From Paenibacillus typhae (GTDB lineage: Bacteria; Bacillota; Bacilli; Paenibacillales; Paenibacillaceae), in the NCBI RefSeq assembly GCF_900099765.1, contig NZ_FNDX01000018.1:1-64000 (forward strand): a stretch of 64,000 bases of DNA, read 5' to 3'. This document shows, piece by piece, positions 1 through 8,689 of this stretch; within the stretch, counting starts at the first letter, position 1, and the number at the start of each line of letters is the position of its first letter. A program made the position numbers and the translations under genes. The notes under the pieces are model-generated. The model had not been told where the DNA came from. It saw only the letters and a program-made list of their open reading frames with translations, and did no database searches.

Positions 1-26
1 ACCCCCTATCCACTCCCGCCCACACC

Positions 27-74
27 AAAACAGGCGCCCAACCGCGGTCATACCGCAATCAGGCGCCTGTTTAT
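27..74 (-). terminator. Intrinsic terminator of the pot operon
   Basis: On the minus strand an ACAGGCGCC arm pairs with GGCGCCTGT and is followed by TTTT. A second small hairpin (GCGGT/ACCGC) sits inside the loop. It lies just after the potD stop codon and would end the potABCD transcript. Confidence 0.8.
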
Positions 75-89
75 CCAGCTATAACTTCT

Positions 90-1163
90 TTACTTCTTGT
101 TCATCTTAAACTTCAAGAACAGCTCGTTGTAATGGGCGAGCATCCGTTTGCCGAGGTTGTCATAGACCTCGAGGCGGTCGGTGATCTCGGCCGGCGGGTA
201 GAAGCGTTCATCGCCGGATATGTCTTCCGGCAGCAGCTCAAGTGCCGGGGTGTTAGGGGTGGAGTACCCCACGTACTCGGTATTCTGGGCGGCGACTTCA
301 GGCCGGAGCATGAAGTTGATGAACTTGTGCGCCCCCTCTACATTAGCCGCCGTCTTCGGAATGACCATGTTGTCGAACCATATGTTTGTGCCTTCTTCAG
401 GCACCACATAGTCGAGCTTGTCGTTCTCGTCCATAATCTCTGAGGCATCGCCGGACCAGACGATCCCGACAGCCGCTTCTTCATTGGCCAGCAGCATCTT
501 GATCTCGTCACCGACTATGGCCTTGACGTTAGGCGAGAGCTTGTTCAGCTTGGCAAGCGCCTCCTGAAGATGGGCCTCATCGGTGTCGTTAACCGAGTAA
601 TGCATACTGTTCAAGGCCATCCCCATCACTTCGCGGGCTCCGTCTACAAGGAAGATATCGTTGTGCAGCCTGCTGTCCCAAAGGGAATTCCAGCTGCTGA
701 AATCAATATCCCCGGTCATCTCCGGGTTGTATATAATGCCTACTGTCCCCCAGAAATACGGTACAGAATACATATTGCCCGGATCAAAGGACAAATCCAT
801 GAAGCTAGAGTCGATATTGGCCAGATTCGGGATCAGGGCGTGGTCGAGCGGCAGCAGCAGGTTCTCCTCACGCATCTTGGCGATGGCATAGTCTGAAGGA
901 ACCACAACGTCGAAGACGGTTCCGCCCTGCTCTACCTTGGTCAGCATCGCCTCGTTGGAATCAAAGGTCTGGTAGATGACCGTAATGCCCGTCTCCTCCT
1001 GGAACTGCTCCAGCAGATCGGGATCGATATAGTCACCCCAGTTGTAAATCGTCAGCGTATTGCCGCCGGTATATCCCTCAGCCGAGTTCAGGCGTGAGGC
1101 GAGAAACATCAGGCCGAAAGCAACCAGCAGAATCGCCAGAAAAGCATTTACCAGCTGTTTCAT
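90..1163 (-). CDS. potD: Spermidine/putrescine ABC transporter, substrate-binding protein PotD
   Basis: This 357-residue protein is the extracytoplasmic binding component of a polyamine importer. It has an N-terminal hydrophobic segment (about residues 5-22) without a lipobox cysteine, so it is either membrane-anchored or processed by signal peptidase I. The mature part starts with the family pattern LTIYNWGDYIDPDLL, followed by GGTVFDVVVPSDYAI and, near the C-terminus, the GAHKFINFMLRPEVAAQ segment of PotD/PotF proteins. Length fits the family. It is the last gene of potABCD, and its first 4 nt overlap the end of potC, which indicates translational coupling. Whether spermidine or putrescine is preferred cannot be read from the sequence. 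Confidence 0.93.
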   Translation of the reverse strand: MKQLVNAFLAILLVAFGLMFLASRLNSAEGYTGGNTLTIYNWGDYIDPDLLEQFQEETGITVIYQTFDSNEAMLTKVEQGGTVFDVVVPSDYAIAKMREENLLLPLDHALIPNLANIDSSFMDLSFDPGNMYSVPYFWGTVGIIYNPEMTGDIDFSSWNSLWDSRLHNDIFLVDGAREVMGMALNSMHYSVNDTDEAHLQEALAKLNKLSPNVKAIVGDEIKMLLANEEAAVGIVWSGDASEIMDENDKLDYVVPEEGTNIWFDNMVIPKTAANVEGAHKFINFMLRPEVAAQNTEYVGYSTPNTPALELLPEDISGDERFYPPAEITDRLEVYDNLGKRMLAHYNELFLKFKMNKK

Positions 1164-1987
1164 CTAGGCACCCCCGCTTCCGCAATCGGCTCCGCTATTA
1201 TGGCGGACGGCTTGTTTTTCCGCTGGTTCAGGAAATAGTAGCCGATGACCAGCAGGATCGTAAAGAGGAAGATCAGGGTGGACAGTGCGTTGATCGACAG
1301 CGATACCCCTTGCCGTGCCCGGGAATAAATCTCTACAGGGAGGGTTGAGTACCCGTTGCCCGTTACAAAGAACGTTACCGCAAAGTCATCCAGGGAATAG
1401 GTAAGCGCCATAAAAAATCCGCTGAAAATCCCCGGCTTAATAATCGGCAGAATCACTTTAGTCAGAACACTCATCCGGCTGGCCCCCAGGTCCCGGGCGG
1501 CATCGGTGAGCGTCGGGCTCATCTCCTGCAGATGCGGCAGAATCATCAGCACAGCAATTGGAATGCTGAACGCCACGTGCGAGAGCAGCACCGAGGTGAA
1601 GCCAAGCTGAATGCCGGCAATCGTGAACAGGATCAGAAAGGATGCCCCGATGATGACGTCCGGACTGACGATCAGCACGTTATTCAGCGACAGCAAGGCG
1701 TTCTTCGAGCGCCGTCTGCGGCTGCGGTGAATAGCCAATGCTCCAATGACTGCGATCACGGTAGCGATGGAGGAGGAGAGCAGCGCGATAACCAGCGTAT
1801 TGATCACAATAATAATCAGGCGCGTATCCCGCAGCACCTCCCGGTAATAATCGAGCGTGAAGCCCTCGAATTTATGCATCGTACCGCCGCTGTTGAACGA
1901 ATAGTACATCAGGTAGAAGATCGGTGCGTACAGGACGACAAAGACCAGTACCAGATAGATGTTGGCAATTCCGTTTTTATTTTTCAT
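1160..1987 (-). CDS. potC: Polyamine ABC transporter permease PotC
   Basis: This 275-residue inner-membrane permease has about six transmembrane helices. The cytoplasmic EAA loop, [19 protein letters not shown] (roughly residues 160-178), is the docking site for the ATPase. The N-terminus (YLVLVFVVLYAPIFYLMYYSFN) is typical of PotC. It overlaps potB by 11 nt upstream and potD by 4 nt downstream, so all four pot genes form one tightly coupled transcript. It would pair with PotB to form the channel through which polyamines delivered by PotD enter. Confidence 0.92.
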   Translation of the reverse strand: MKNKNGIANIYLVLVFVVLYAPIFYLMYYSFNSGGTMHKFEGFTLDYYREVLRDTRLIIIVINTLVIALLSSSIATVIAVIGALAIHRSRRRRSKNALLSLNNVLIVSPDVIIGASFLILFTIAGIQLGFTSVLLSHVAFSIPIAVLMILPHLQEMSPTLTDAARDLGASRMSVLTKVILPIIKPGIFSGFFMALTYSLDDFAVTFFVTGNGYSTLPVEIYSRARQGVSLSINALSTLIFLFTILLVIGYYFLNQRKNKPSAIIAEPIAEAGVPR

Positions 1988-2789
1988 GCCGCACTCCTCT
2001 CCGCGAGCTGCCGGTCAGAAGCATGAACAGGGCCATAATCACAATCAGGAACACGGCGACGGTCGAGCCCATGCCCCAGTCCTGGGTAACGAGAAAATGC
2101 TGCTCAATGGCAGTGCCCAGCGTGATGACCCGGTTGCCGGCGATCAGACGCGTAATCATAAACAGCGACAGCGCCGGAATGAAGACCGCCATACAGCCGG
2201 AGCGGACTCCGGAAATCGTCAGCGGAAAAATAACCCGGCGGAACGTCGTCCACCCGGAAGCCCCCAAATCGCGCGCAGCATCCACAAGCGACAGGTTCAG
2301 CTCCTCCAGGGCGCTGAAGATCGGCAGAATCATGAACGGGATGAAGATATACACCGAAACGAACACAAAGCTGAATCCGGTAAACAGAATCTGCTGTTCC
2401 CCGATCCCCAGGACATCAAAGAGGCTGTTGACCGGCCCGAACGTGCCGAAAATCCCGATGAACGCGTACGTCTTCAGCAGCAGATTGATCCAGGTCGGCA
2501 GGATAATCAGCAGCAGCCACAGCTGTTTATGCTTCGTGCGGGTCAGCAGATAAGCCGCAGGGTAGGCAACAAGCAGCGAGAACGCCGTGATCAGGAACGC
2601 ATACCAGAAGGAGTTCAGCATCATTTTCATATACACCGGGGTAAAGAAATTCGCGTAGTTGTCCAGTGTAAGATTTCCGTCCAGATCAAACAGGGAATAA
2701 TAAATGACCAGCAGCACCGGCGCAATGACAAACAAGGCGATCCATAAGTAATAAGGGATGAGATAATACGAACGGCCCTTATTATTCAT
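1977..2789 (-). CDS. potB: Polyamine ABC transporter permease PotB
   Basis: This 270-residue permease has about six membrane spans and an EAA loop, [20 protein letters not shown], in the second half. The N-terminal [21 protein letters not shown] segment matches PotB-type proteins. It overlaps the potA end by 8 nt and the potC start by 11 nt. It forms the heterodimeric membrane channel with PotC. Confidence 0.92.
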   Translation of the reverse strand: MNNKGRSYYLIPYYLWIALFVIAPVLLVIYYSLFDLDGNLTLDNYANFFTPVYMKMMLNSFWYAFLITAFSLLVAYPAAYLLTRTKHKQLWLLLIILPTWINLLLKTYAFIGIFGTFGPVNSLFDVLGIGEQQILFTGFSFVFVSVYIFIPFMILPIFSALEELNLSLVDAARDLGASGWTTFRRVIFPLTISGVRSGCMAVFIPALSLFMITRLIAGNRVITLGTAIEQHFLVTQDWGMGSTVAVFLIVIMALFMLLTGSSRRGVRHEK

Positions 2790-3903
2790 GGCTCTCTACC
2801 CCGCCGTAGGCTTCCAGACGTCTGTCGAATTCTTCCTCCGTTTCGCCGAAGCGCATAACATGAATGGCCTCCGGGTCAAAATAAAGCCCGATCTCGCTGC
2901 CTACCTCCGCCTTGCGGGTGGAGTGAACCAGCCATTCGTGGCCGGATTCGTCATAACAGCTGATCTCATAGTGCACGCCGCGGAACAGCTGGGAATCGAC
3001 GCGTACCTTCAGCTTGCCCTGCTCAAGCGTGGAAATTTCCAGATCCTCCGGGCGGATAACGATCTCGACCGATTCGTTCGGACGCAGCCCGGCATCCAGA
3101 CATTCAAACCGGTGTCCGTTAAATTCCACCAGGTAATCCTCAATCATGACGCCCGGCACAATATTCGACTCCCCGATGAAGTCGGCGACGAACCGGTTGA
3201 TCGGCTCATCATAAATATCGTTCGGCGTGCCGCTCTGCTCGATTTTCCCTTTGTTCATGACAAAGATCCAGTCCGACATCGCCAGCGCTTCCTCCTGGTC
3301 ATGCGTAACAAAGATGAATGTAATTCCGAGCCGCTGCTGCATTTCACGCAGGATATACTGCATTTCGGTACGCAGCTTCAGGTCAAGCGCTGATAGCGGC
3401 TCGTCCAGCAGCAGCACCTGCGGCTCATTGACGATCGCACGGGCAATTGCCACACGCTGTCTCTGGCCGCCCGACATTTCATTGATCGCACGCTGATCGT
3501 AGCCGACCAGGTTAACAAAGCGCAGCGCTTCTTGTACCTTTTGCGTAATAACATCCTTTTTCAGCTTCTTGATGCGCAGTCCAAAGGCCACATTCTCGAA
3601 CACGTTCAGATGCGGAAACAGGGCATAATCCTGAAATACGGTATTCACCTGCCGCTCGTTGGCGGGAATATGGTTGATCATTTTACCGTTCAGATAAATG
3701 GAGCCTTCTGTCGGTTCGGCAAAGCCGGCAATCAGACGCAGAATGGTTGTCTTGCCGCAGCCGGAGGGGCCCAGCAGTGTATAGAATTTGCCGCGTTCGA
3801 TCTCGAAGCTGACGCCTTTCAACACGGCCTCCTCATCATCATATTGCTTAGTAACCTGGTCAAAAGAAATAATAGTGCCATCCGGGGTAGCTATAGCTAA
3901 CAA
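2782..3903 (-). CDS. potA: Polyamine ABC transporter ATP-binding protein PotA
   Basis: This 373-residue cytoplasmic ATPase powers the importer. Visible motifs are Walker [10 protein letters not shown] (about residue 46), the signature [15 protein letters not shown], Walker [13 protein letters not shown] and the switch histidine in [10 protein letters not shown]. The C-terminal third is the TOBE domain expected of PotA. The only start upstream of the conserved domain is a TTG at 3903, with a GGGAGG ribosome-binding sequence directly against it. That spacing is unusually short, so translation may be weak or may start at a non-standard codon a few residues later. It is the first gene of the operon. 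No dedicated regulator is adjacent. Confidence 0.92.
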   Translation of the reverse strand: MLAIATPDGTIISFDQVTKQYDDEEAVLKGVSFEIERGKFYTLLGPSGCGKTTILRLIAGFAEPTEGSIYLNGKMINHIPANERQVNTVFQDYALFPHLNVFENVAFGLRIKKLKKDVITQKVQEALRFVNLVGYDQRAINEMSGGQRQRVAIARAIVNEPQVLLLDEPLSALDLKLRTEMQYILREMQQRLGITFIFVTHDQEEALAMSDWIFVMNKGKIEQSGTPNDIYDEPINRFVADFIGESNIVPGVMIEDYLVEFNGHRFECLDAGLRPNESVEIVIRPEDLEISTLEQGKLKVRVDSQLFRGVHYEISCYDESGHEWLVHSTRKAEVGSEIGLYFDPEAIHVMRFGETEEEFDRRLEAYGGVESHE

Positions 3904-4115
3904 CCTCCCTTACCTTATGTATTACAACCTATTTTACCCTTATCTGACAGTGCGCAATCGGTTCCTTCCAGACGTAGCCCTGCCTGTACCGACAATACCG
4001 CCCCTGCTTCGACAACATTTCATATTATATAGCATATCGGATGAATCCCATATATGCGATAACGTAGAATATAAAAACTCCGGCCGAATCTTAACAAGTT
4101 CGTAAAATATATCCG

Positions 4116-4143
4116 CTGCACGCTCCGGTTGAAGTGCTATAAT
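4116..4143 (+). promoter_or_regulatory. Possible promoter of the exporter gene
   Basis: A perfect TATAAT at 4138-4143 lies about 48 nt before the start at 4191. The best -35 (CTGCAC at 4116-4121, 16-nt spacer) is poor, so only the -10 is convincing. Confidence 0.4.
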
Positions 4144-4190
4144 GAAAACGGCTGAAAACAGCTTGAAAATTCCTCCTTTTACGAAAGAAG

Positions 4191-5300
4191 ATGACCGACA
4201 TGAACGAGGGGTTACAGGACCGCCTTGAGAAATTTGGATTATCCCTTTATATGATACGCATTACCCTGGCTGCCTCCCTATCATGGCTGGCCGTCCACAG
4301 CCTGTATGGCGATCACTATCTATACTTCGCACCGCTGGCTGCGATTCTGATTACACAGGGCACCGTGAAGGCTTCCCTCGAAAAGGGCTGTTACCGGCTG
4401 CTTGGCATTGTGCTTGGCGGAACCGTCAGCCTGATTGTGGGACGCTTTCTGGATGTCGGAATTGTCTCCCTCCTGCTGATTCTGCTGATCGGCATAGGCG
4501 TTGCAACCGCCTGCCGGATTAATATCCAGGCCGTCTCCCAGGTCGGCGTAACCTCTGTGCTCGCACTTACCTTTTACCATGATCATTATGTCGTGTGGAG
4601 ACTTGCCGAGACACTGATCGGGGTACTCATCGCCCTGTTAATCAATATGATCGTTGTACCGCCCAAGGGCTTCGCCACGGTTAAGGGACTGGCGCTTCAA
4701 GGAAGCCTGCTGCTGGCCGATTCATTAAGCGGGCTCGCTTCAGGTGGAAGAAACGGTGAGCCGGACCGTGACATGCTGAAGCGTTCCGGCGACCTGCTCG
4801 CAAAGAGCAGCAGCCTGCAGAAGGAGCTGCTGTACACCCTGTCGCACTATCCGTGCCGCAAGGATCTGCGCAGGCTGACCCAGGCCACGGTGCATCTGCA
4901 GAAGGTTCACTTCTATATCCAGGAAATTGCCGAAGAGCTGAAGCTGCTCCCTGCACACTACGCCGGTTCGGACCGGATGAATGAGGTGATGACCGCCGCA
5001 GCAGATTGTATCGCTCTCTACGGAACCAGGACGCTTTCTGACGCCGAAGCCCGGCAGCCGCTGCCGGAATGTCTGCGCCGGGCCCGGGAGCTGCAGCTCT
5101 CCTGGTTCTCCGAGCTGCAGGCGGAATGTCCGCTGACAGCCATCCGTGATCTGGGCGCTGTCTTTTCACATCTGAACCGGGTGCTTGATGTTATTGAGCA
5201 GGCCGATTACACAGCCGTTTCTGCAGCGGCGGTTCCGGTAAGAAGCGGATCAGCCCGCAGCATCCGTCTCGGAAGCAAAGGACTCTCCCACAAGCTTTAA
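4191..5300 (+). CDS. Aromatic acid exporter family (ArAE_1/FUSC-like) membrane protein
   Basis: This 369-residue protein has an N-terminal membrane half with about five or six helices (residues about 18-155) that carries the FUSC-like pattern LYFAPLAAILITQGTVKASLEKG followed by RLLGIVLGGTVSLIVG. The C-terminal half is a soluble, helix-rich domain (about 160-335). This architecture is that of the ArAE_1 proteins of Firmicutes, which are thought to export aromatic carboxylates or related weak acids; the substrate here is unknown. A second ATG three codons in (4200) is an equally possible start, because the upstream ribosome-binding sequence (GAAAGAAG) is weak. It is monocistronic: the stop codon lies inside the loop of the following terminator. 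Confidence 0.8.
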   Translation: MTDMNEGLQDRLEKFGLSLYMIRITLAASLSWLAVHSLYGDHYLYFAPLAAILITQGTVKASLEKGCYRLLGIVLGGTVSLIVGRFLDVGIVSLLLILLIGIGVATACRINIQAVSQVGVTSVLALTFYHDHYVVWRLAETLIGVLIALLINMIVVPPKGFATVKGLALQGSLLLADSLSGLASGGRNGEPDRDMLKRSGDLLAKSSSLQKELLYTLSHYPCRKDLRRLTQATVHLQKVHFYIQEIAEELKLLPAHYAGSDRMNEVMTAAADCIALYGTRTLSDAEARQPLPECLRRARELQLSWFSELQAECPLTAIRDLGAVFSHLNRVLDVIEQADYTAVSAAAVPVRSGSARSIRLGSKGLSHKL

Positions 5301-5319
5301 GCTTGGGAGGGTCTTTTTT
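5284..5319 (+). terminator. Intrinsic terminator
   Basis: The stem is CTCCC + AAGC (2-nt bulge) pairing with GCTT + GGGAG, with a TTTAA loop that contains the preceding stop codon. A TCTTTTTT tract follows. Confidence 0.85.
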
Positions 5320-5607
5320 AGGATAAAAAACTTATCGTTTTGTAGTCTCCATAAAGGTCCGGAGTCAACTTCCATGCCAAGAACCGCGTCCTGGAACCTG
5401 ACTGGAGATAAAGGCCCAATACCGGCTCTTACACCGTACTCCAGCTGCAATTTTCCGATGAATTTACAGTTGAAAACTCACTGCACAAGTATTAAAATTA
5501 GGTTTATTTGCAGCATTTGTCGGAATTCAGTACTATAGCACCAGTTATGAATCTTTTATTGCCGATTCTGGTCGAATAATAGACCTCATGCTGAATGTTT
5601 ATCAATG

Positions 5608-5708
5608 TCTCATGTATAATGGCAAACTGTCCGAAAGGGCAGGACGCAAAGCAATGGGCCTAACAATGCGCTGCCGCATTTATGGCTGCCAGGCTGCCGG
5701 TTTCTGAT
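5608..5708 (+). promoter_or_regulatory. c-di-GMP-I (GEMM-I) riboswitch
   Basis: The GEMM-I conserved core is readable: GGCAAACTGTCCGAAAGGG (5621-5639), AGGACGCAAAGC (5641-5652), GGGCCTAA (5656-5663) and the closing GGCTGCCAGGCTGCCGG segment (5684-5700). The GAAA tetraloop (5633-5636) that docks into its receptor and the GGACGCAAAGC block are characteristic of this class. It lies in the 5' leader of the FapA-like gene (start 5733), only about 25 nt before the AGCGAGG ribosome-binding site. No T-tailed terminator is visible between aptamer and gene, so ligand control is more likely at translation initiation or by an overlapping anti-RBS structure. Exact 5' and 3' limits are approximate. Confidence 0.93.
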
Positions 5709-5732
5709 AATCCTAGAAGCGAGGTTAACACA

Positions 5733-7604
5733 ATGCCGAACCACACTCTCGAACAGCCGCGGCATGCGTTCAGTATCACGCCTGCCTTCAGTGCCGCTGA
5801 TCCCATACAGTCCTCCATCCGCTCCAACCCGTTTGGAACAGCCGGTAATGAGGACAAGAACGGGAGAATTATCGTGCAGAATGACCAGATTTTTATAACA
5901 CCTCCCTTGCCCGGCGGCAAAGCTGCCGTTATCTCTGCCCTACACCCCGTTGTCCTCAGGATTAACAAGATCAGAGCCGCTGAGCCTGTTGCTGTCACTT
6001 CCTCTGACCATCTGAGCTGGGAAATCAGCGAGAAGCCGCAATACCAGATTACTGTTTCCGAAGACGGGCTAAGCGCCTGTTTTACCCTTTACCGGGTCGA
6101 AAAGTATGCCTGGAGGCTGGTCAATTGCCCGGCCTCGGCGGAGGTCTGTGTCCGGGCGGAGCCGAACTATGATGTACTGCTCTCCAAGCTGACCGTTAAT
6201 CAGATTCTGGCCGAATTCTCCAAGAGCTCCTTCATTCCCAATCTCAACATCCCTGCCCTGTATGCCGAGCTGAATAATCCGACCTATCTCCCGGTCTGCA
6301 TCGCAGTGGGCAAGCCGCCCCTGCCGGGGACAGACGGACGGCTGGAGCCCCTGGCCGAACTGTCCATGGCTGAAGTATTCAGCAGCAGCGCAGCACCTGA
6401 TCCGGAGAATGTACTTGATTACCCCGGGGTCCCGTCTGTCCGGGCAGGCGGGATACTGGCCCGCAAGCTGCCTCCGCAGGAGGGATTGCCCGGTTCCGAC
6501 GTGTACGGCAGCATTCTGCCCCCTCCCCCGCCGGCGGATATTACCCTGAAGCCTGCTGAATGCTACTCTCTGCTCCCGAACGGGGATATTGCCGCCCTCC
6601 GCGACGGCCGTCCGCGGATTACCGGCTGGGGAACACGGACGATGAGCATTGATTTTCCCGATATTCATATCGTACAGAAGAGCATGACCACTGCTGACTG
6701 CATCAATCCGTTCGCAGGAGATGTAATGGCTCCGGGCGGAATCGGTGATCATTGCATGATAGAAGCATTGGGAAACGTATACATATTCGGCGATGTCCGT
6801 CATGCCGTCATTGCCGCTACCGGGAGTGTAGTCATCCGCGGCAAAGTAACGGACTGCCGTATCTACTGCGGCGACTGCGGGGCAAGACAGCACCGGCTGT
6901 ATAAAATTCCCGGACAGCTGATTGATGAGCTGAACCTGCTCAGGAACGCCGCCCTCCTTCTGGAGGAGAATCTCCGCTCCCGGCAGCAGCCCGTGAAATA
7001 CGGGCTGGTCGTACTGCTCCTGCTGGAGAGCAAATACGTCCATCTTCCCGGCCTGATGAAGGGGCTGCAGGAGCTGCTTGCCGGGGGCGAGCCTGCATCT
7101 CCAGTTGACTCCGGGCAGTTGAAGCATATGCTGGATATCTTCCTGCATCCCGGACATTTCACTGAGTTCATTAACGATGCCGTACTCGCAACCTTTCTGG
7201 ACCTGCTTGAGGAGCTTCGTGACGGGATTCTTCAAATGCATGAGGGGAATGTCCGGCTTGATCTTGCCTGCTCAGAGGACAGTCTGCTCCATTCGGGAGG
7301 CGACCTTTATATCCATGGAGAGGGCGCTGTAAACAGCACACTGCTGGCAGCGGGCAATGTCCGCTTCCTGATGGCACAATCGGTATGCGACGGTTCTGCA
7401 GTCGAAGCCGGAGACTCCATAGCGTTGCAGCAGGCCGGAGCTTCAGCAGGCCGGCAGTCCGTGCTTGCCGCCGGCCGCAAAATCAGTGTCCGCCAAATCC
7501 AAGATACCCGGATAACCATTGGCGAACATACCGCCGAGTTCATTCTACCTGCGGGAGAGGCCGTCTTCACCGCCCAGAGCCTGCGATTAAGAACCCGGAC
7601 CTGA
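5733..7604 (+). CDS. FapA/DUF342 domain protein under riboswitch control
   Basis: This 623-residue protein belongs to the flagellar-assembly-protein-A/DUF342 family. The diagnostic stretches are IFITPPLPGGKAAVISAL near the N-terminus, VCIAVGKPPLPGTDGRLEPL in the middle, and a C-terminal half of glycine-rich turns (GDVMAPGGIGDHCMIEALGNVYIFGDVRHAVI, cited only by its pattern of G-x-V/I repeats) typical of a right-handed beta-helix. The start at 5733 is chosen because it has an AGCGAGG ribosome-binding site at normal spacing; an in-frame ATG at 5682 lies inside the riboswitch and is rejected. Family members are poorly understood; links to polar flagellar assembly, polymer handling and c-di-GMP have been proposed. 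No signal peptide is seen. It is a single-gene unit closed by a bidirectional terminator. Confidence 0.85.
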   Translation: MPNHTLEQPRHAFSITPAFSAADPIQSSIRSNPFGTAGNEDKNGRIIVQNDQIFITPPLPGGKAAVISALHPVVLRINKIRAAEPVAVTSSDHLSWEISEKPQYQITVSEDGLSACFTLYRVEKYAWRLVNCPASAEVCVRAEPNYDVLLSKLTVNQILAEFSKSSFIPNLNIPALYAELNNPTYLPVCIAVGKPPLPGTDGRLEPLAELSMAEVFSSSAAPDPENVLDYPGVPSVRAGGILARKLPPQEGLPGSDVYGSILPPPPPADITLKPAECYSLLPNGDIAALRDGRPRITGWGTRTMSIDFPDIHIVQKSMTTADCINPFAGDVMAPGGIGDHCMIEALGNVYIFGDVRHAVIAATGSVVIRGKVTDCRIYCGDCGARQHRLYKIPGQLIDELNLLRNAALLLEENLRSRQQPVKYGLVVLLLLESKYVHLPGLMKGLQELLAGGEPASPVDSGQLKHMLDIFLHPGHFTEFINDAVLATFLDLLEELRDGILQMHEGNVRLDLACSEDSLLHSGGDLYIHGEGAVNSTLLAAGNVRFLMAQSVCDGSAVEAGDSIALQQAGASAGRQSVLAAGRKISVRQIQDTRITIGEHTAEFILPAGEAVFTAQSLRLRTRT

Positions 7605-7611
7605 CTATACG

Positions 7612-7658
7612 AAAAGAGCCTGCAGAATGCCGCACAAAGGCAGCCTGCAGGCTCTTTT
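7612..7658. terminator. Bidirectional terminator
   Basis: AAAAGAGCCTGCAG (7612-7625) pairs with CTGCAGGCTCTTTT (7645-7658), a perfect 14-bp stem with T-tracts on both strands. It separates the convergent FapA-like and EamA genes. Confidence 0.9.
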
Positions 7659-7698
7659 GTCTGCTCATAACCAGGAACCGCCCGGCGGAGCAATTCTT

Positions 7699-8592
7699 TT
7701 AGAGTGAATGTTTCGGCCGCCGCTTCCGCCCAAGATTAACATTCACCAGCAGAATACTGCCAACGATGAGCACCATCCCTGCGATAAGATTAAGCGTTAT
7801 CTGTTCGTGCAGCAGCACCACACTTGAGCCAATGGACATCAGCGGGATCAGGAAGGTGAAGGAGCCCACTTTACCGGCCTCACCCTCATTAATCAGCTTG
7901 AAATAAACCATCCAGCCGAGGGCGATAACGAATACGGCAATAAACAGCGTGTTCATAATAAAAGCGCCGCTCCAGGTAATGGCTGCCCAGCTCTCTGTTA
8001 CGGAGCCGGCACCCAGCAGAATGACACCGCCGATCATAATCTGCATGGCAGTCAGCCACAGCATATCCACCCGCGCCGCATTCCGCTTCGTATATACGGT
8101 ACCTAACGCCCAGCATAACGCGCTGGCCAGAGCCAGCAGTACACCGGCCGCAGAGATGCTGCCTGTAAAACCGCCGATGCTGAGCGCGGCTACCCCGGCG
8201 AAGCCGAGCAGGAGGCCGAATATTTTCAGCCCGTACATGCTCTCCCCGAGCCAGATCCAGGCAAAGATACCCAGCAGAACAGGCTGCAGAAAGACAATGG
8301 CCGAGAACAGGCCGGAAGGGACATATTGCAGCCCTATGGTCTGAAACCCGTAGTAAAAGACGATGCTGAGCACTGCCGAAGCCAGATAGACCGGCCATAG
8401 CCGCCGGAATTCAAGCTGCTTCCATTTGGGAAGTGCGGCTAGAATCAGGATGATTCCGGCAATGACTGTACGGATACCCGCAAAGAGCAGTGGAGGGGCA
8501 TAGGTCAAGGCGATTTTGGAAAGAGGCCAGTTGATGCCCCAGACAATTACCAGAAAAGCAAGCAGCAGAGCTGTTCGGCTGCGTTGTGACAT
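7699..8592 (-). CDS. EamA-family (DMT superfamily) transporter
   Basis: This protein of about 297 residues has ten predicted membrane helices arranged as two EamA repeats (first repeat begins LLLAFLVIVWGINWPLSKIAL; second around LALASALCWALGTVYTKRNA). Such proteins are drug/metabolite exporters, often for amino acids or nucleosides; the substrate is not predictable. The start at 8592 is preferred over upstream ATGs because AGAGGTG lies 6 nt before it. It is divergent from the LysR regulator at 8690, with a shared 97-nt intergenic region holding a perfect inverted repeat, so the LysR protein probably controls it. Confidence 0.85.
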   Translation of the reverse strand: MSQRSRTALLLAFLVIVWGINWPLSKIALTYAPPLLFAGIRTVIAGIILILAALPKWKQLEFRRLWPVYLASAVLSIVFYYGFQTIGLQYVPSGLFSAIVFLQPVLLGIFAWIWLGESMYGLKIFGLLLGFAGVAALSIGGFTGSISAAGVLLALASALCWALGTVYTKRNAARVDMLWLTAMQIMIGGVILLGAGSVTESWAAITWSGAFIMNTLFIAVFVIALGWMVYFKLINEGEAGKVGSFTFLIPLMSIGSSVVLLHEQITLNLIAGMVLIVGSILLVNVNLGRKRRPKHSL

Positions 8593-8604
8593 TGCGTTCA
8601 CCTC

Positions 8605-8633
8605 TTGTATCATTTTCATTCCAAATGATACAA
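8605..8633. promoter_or_regulatory. Inverted-repeat operator between eamA-like and lysR-like genes
   Basis: TTGTATCATTT (8605-8615) and AAATGATACAA (8623-8633) form perfect 11-bp arms around a 7-nt centre. The LysR-type T-N11-A pattern is contained in it. It overlaps the expected EamA promoter or leader, so it is a good candidate binding site of the divergent LysR protein. Confidence 0.6.
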
Positions 8634-8689
8634 TAACTATCATCATAATTGAAATGAATAATAATCATGAGGTGCATACCAAATTTGTT

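Noticed and set aside
5682..5732. Upstream in-frame start for the FapA-like gene
   Set aside because: It lies inside the c-di-GMP riboswitch core and has no ribosome-binding site; the ATG at 5733 has one.
6069..7241. 390-codon open frame on the minus strand opposite the FapA-like gene
   Set aside because: Antisense to the family-matching DUF342 gene, with no motif or ribosome-binding site.
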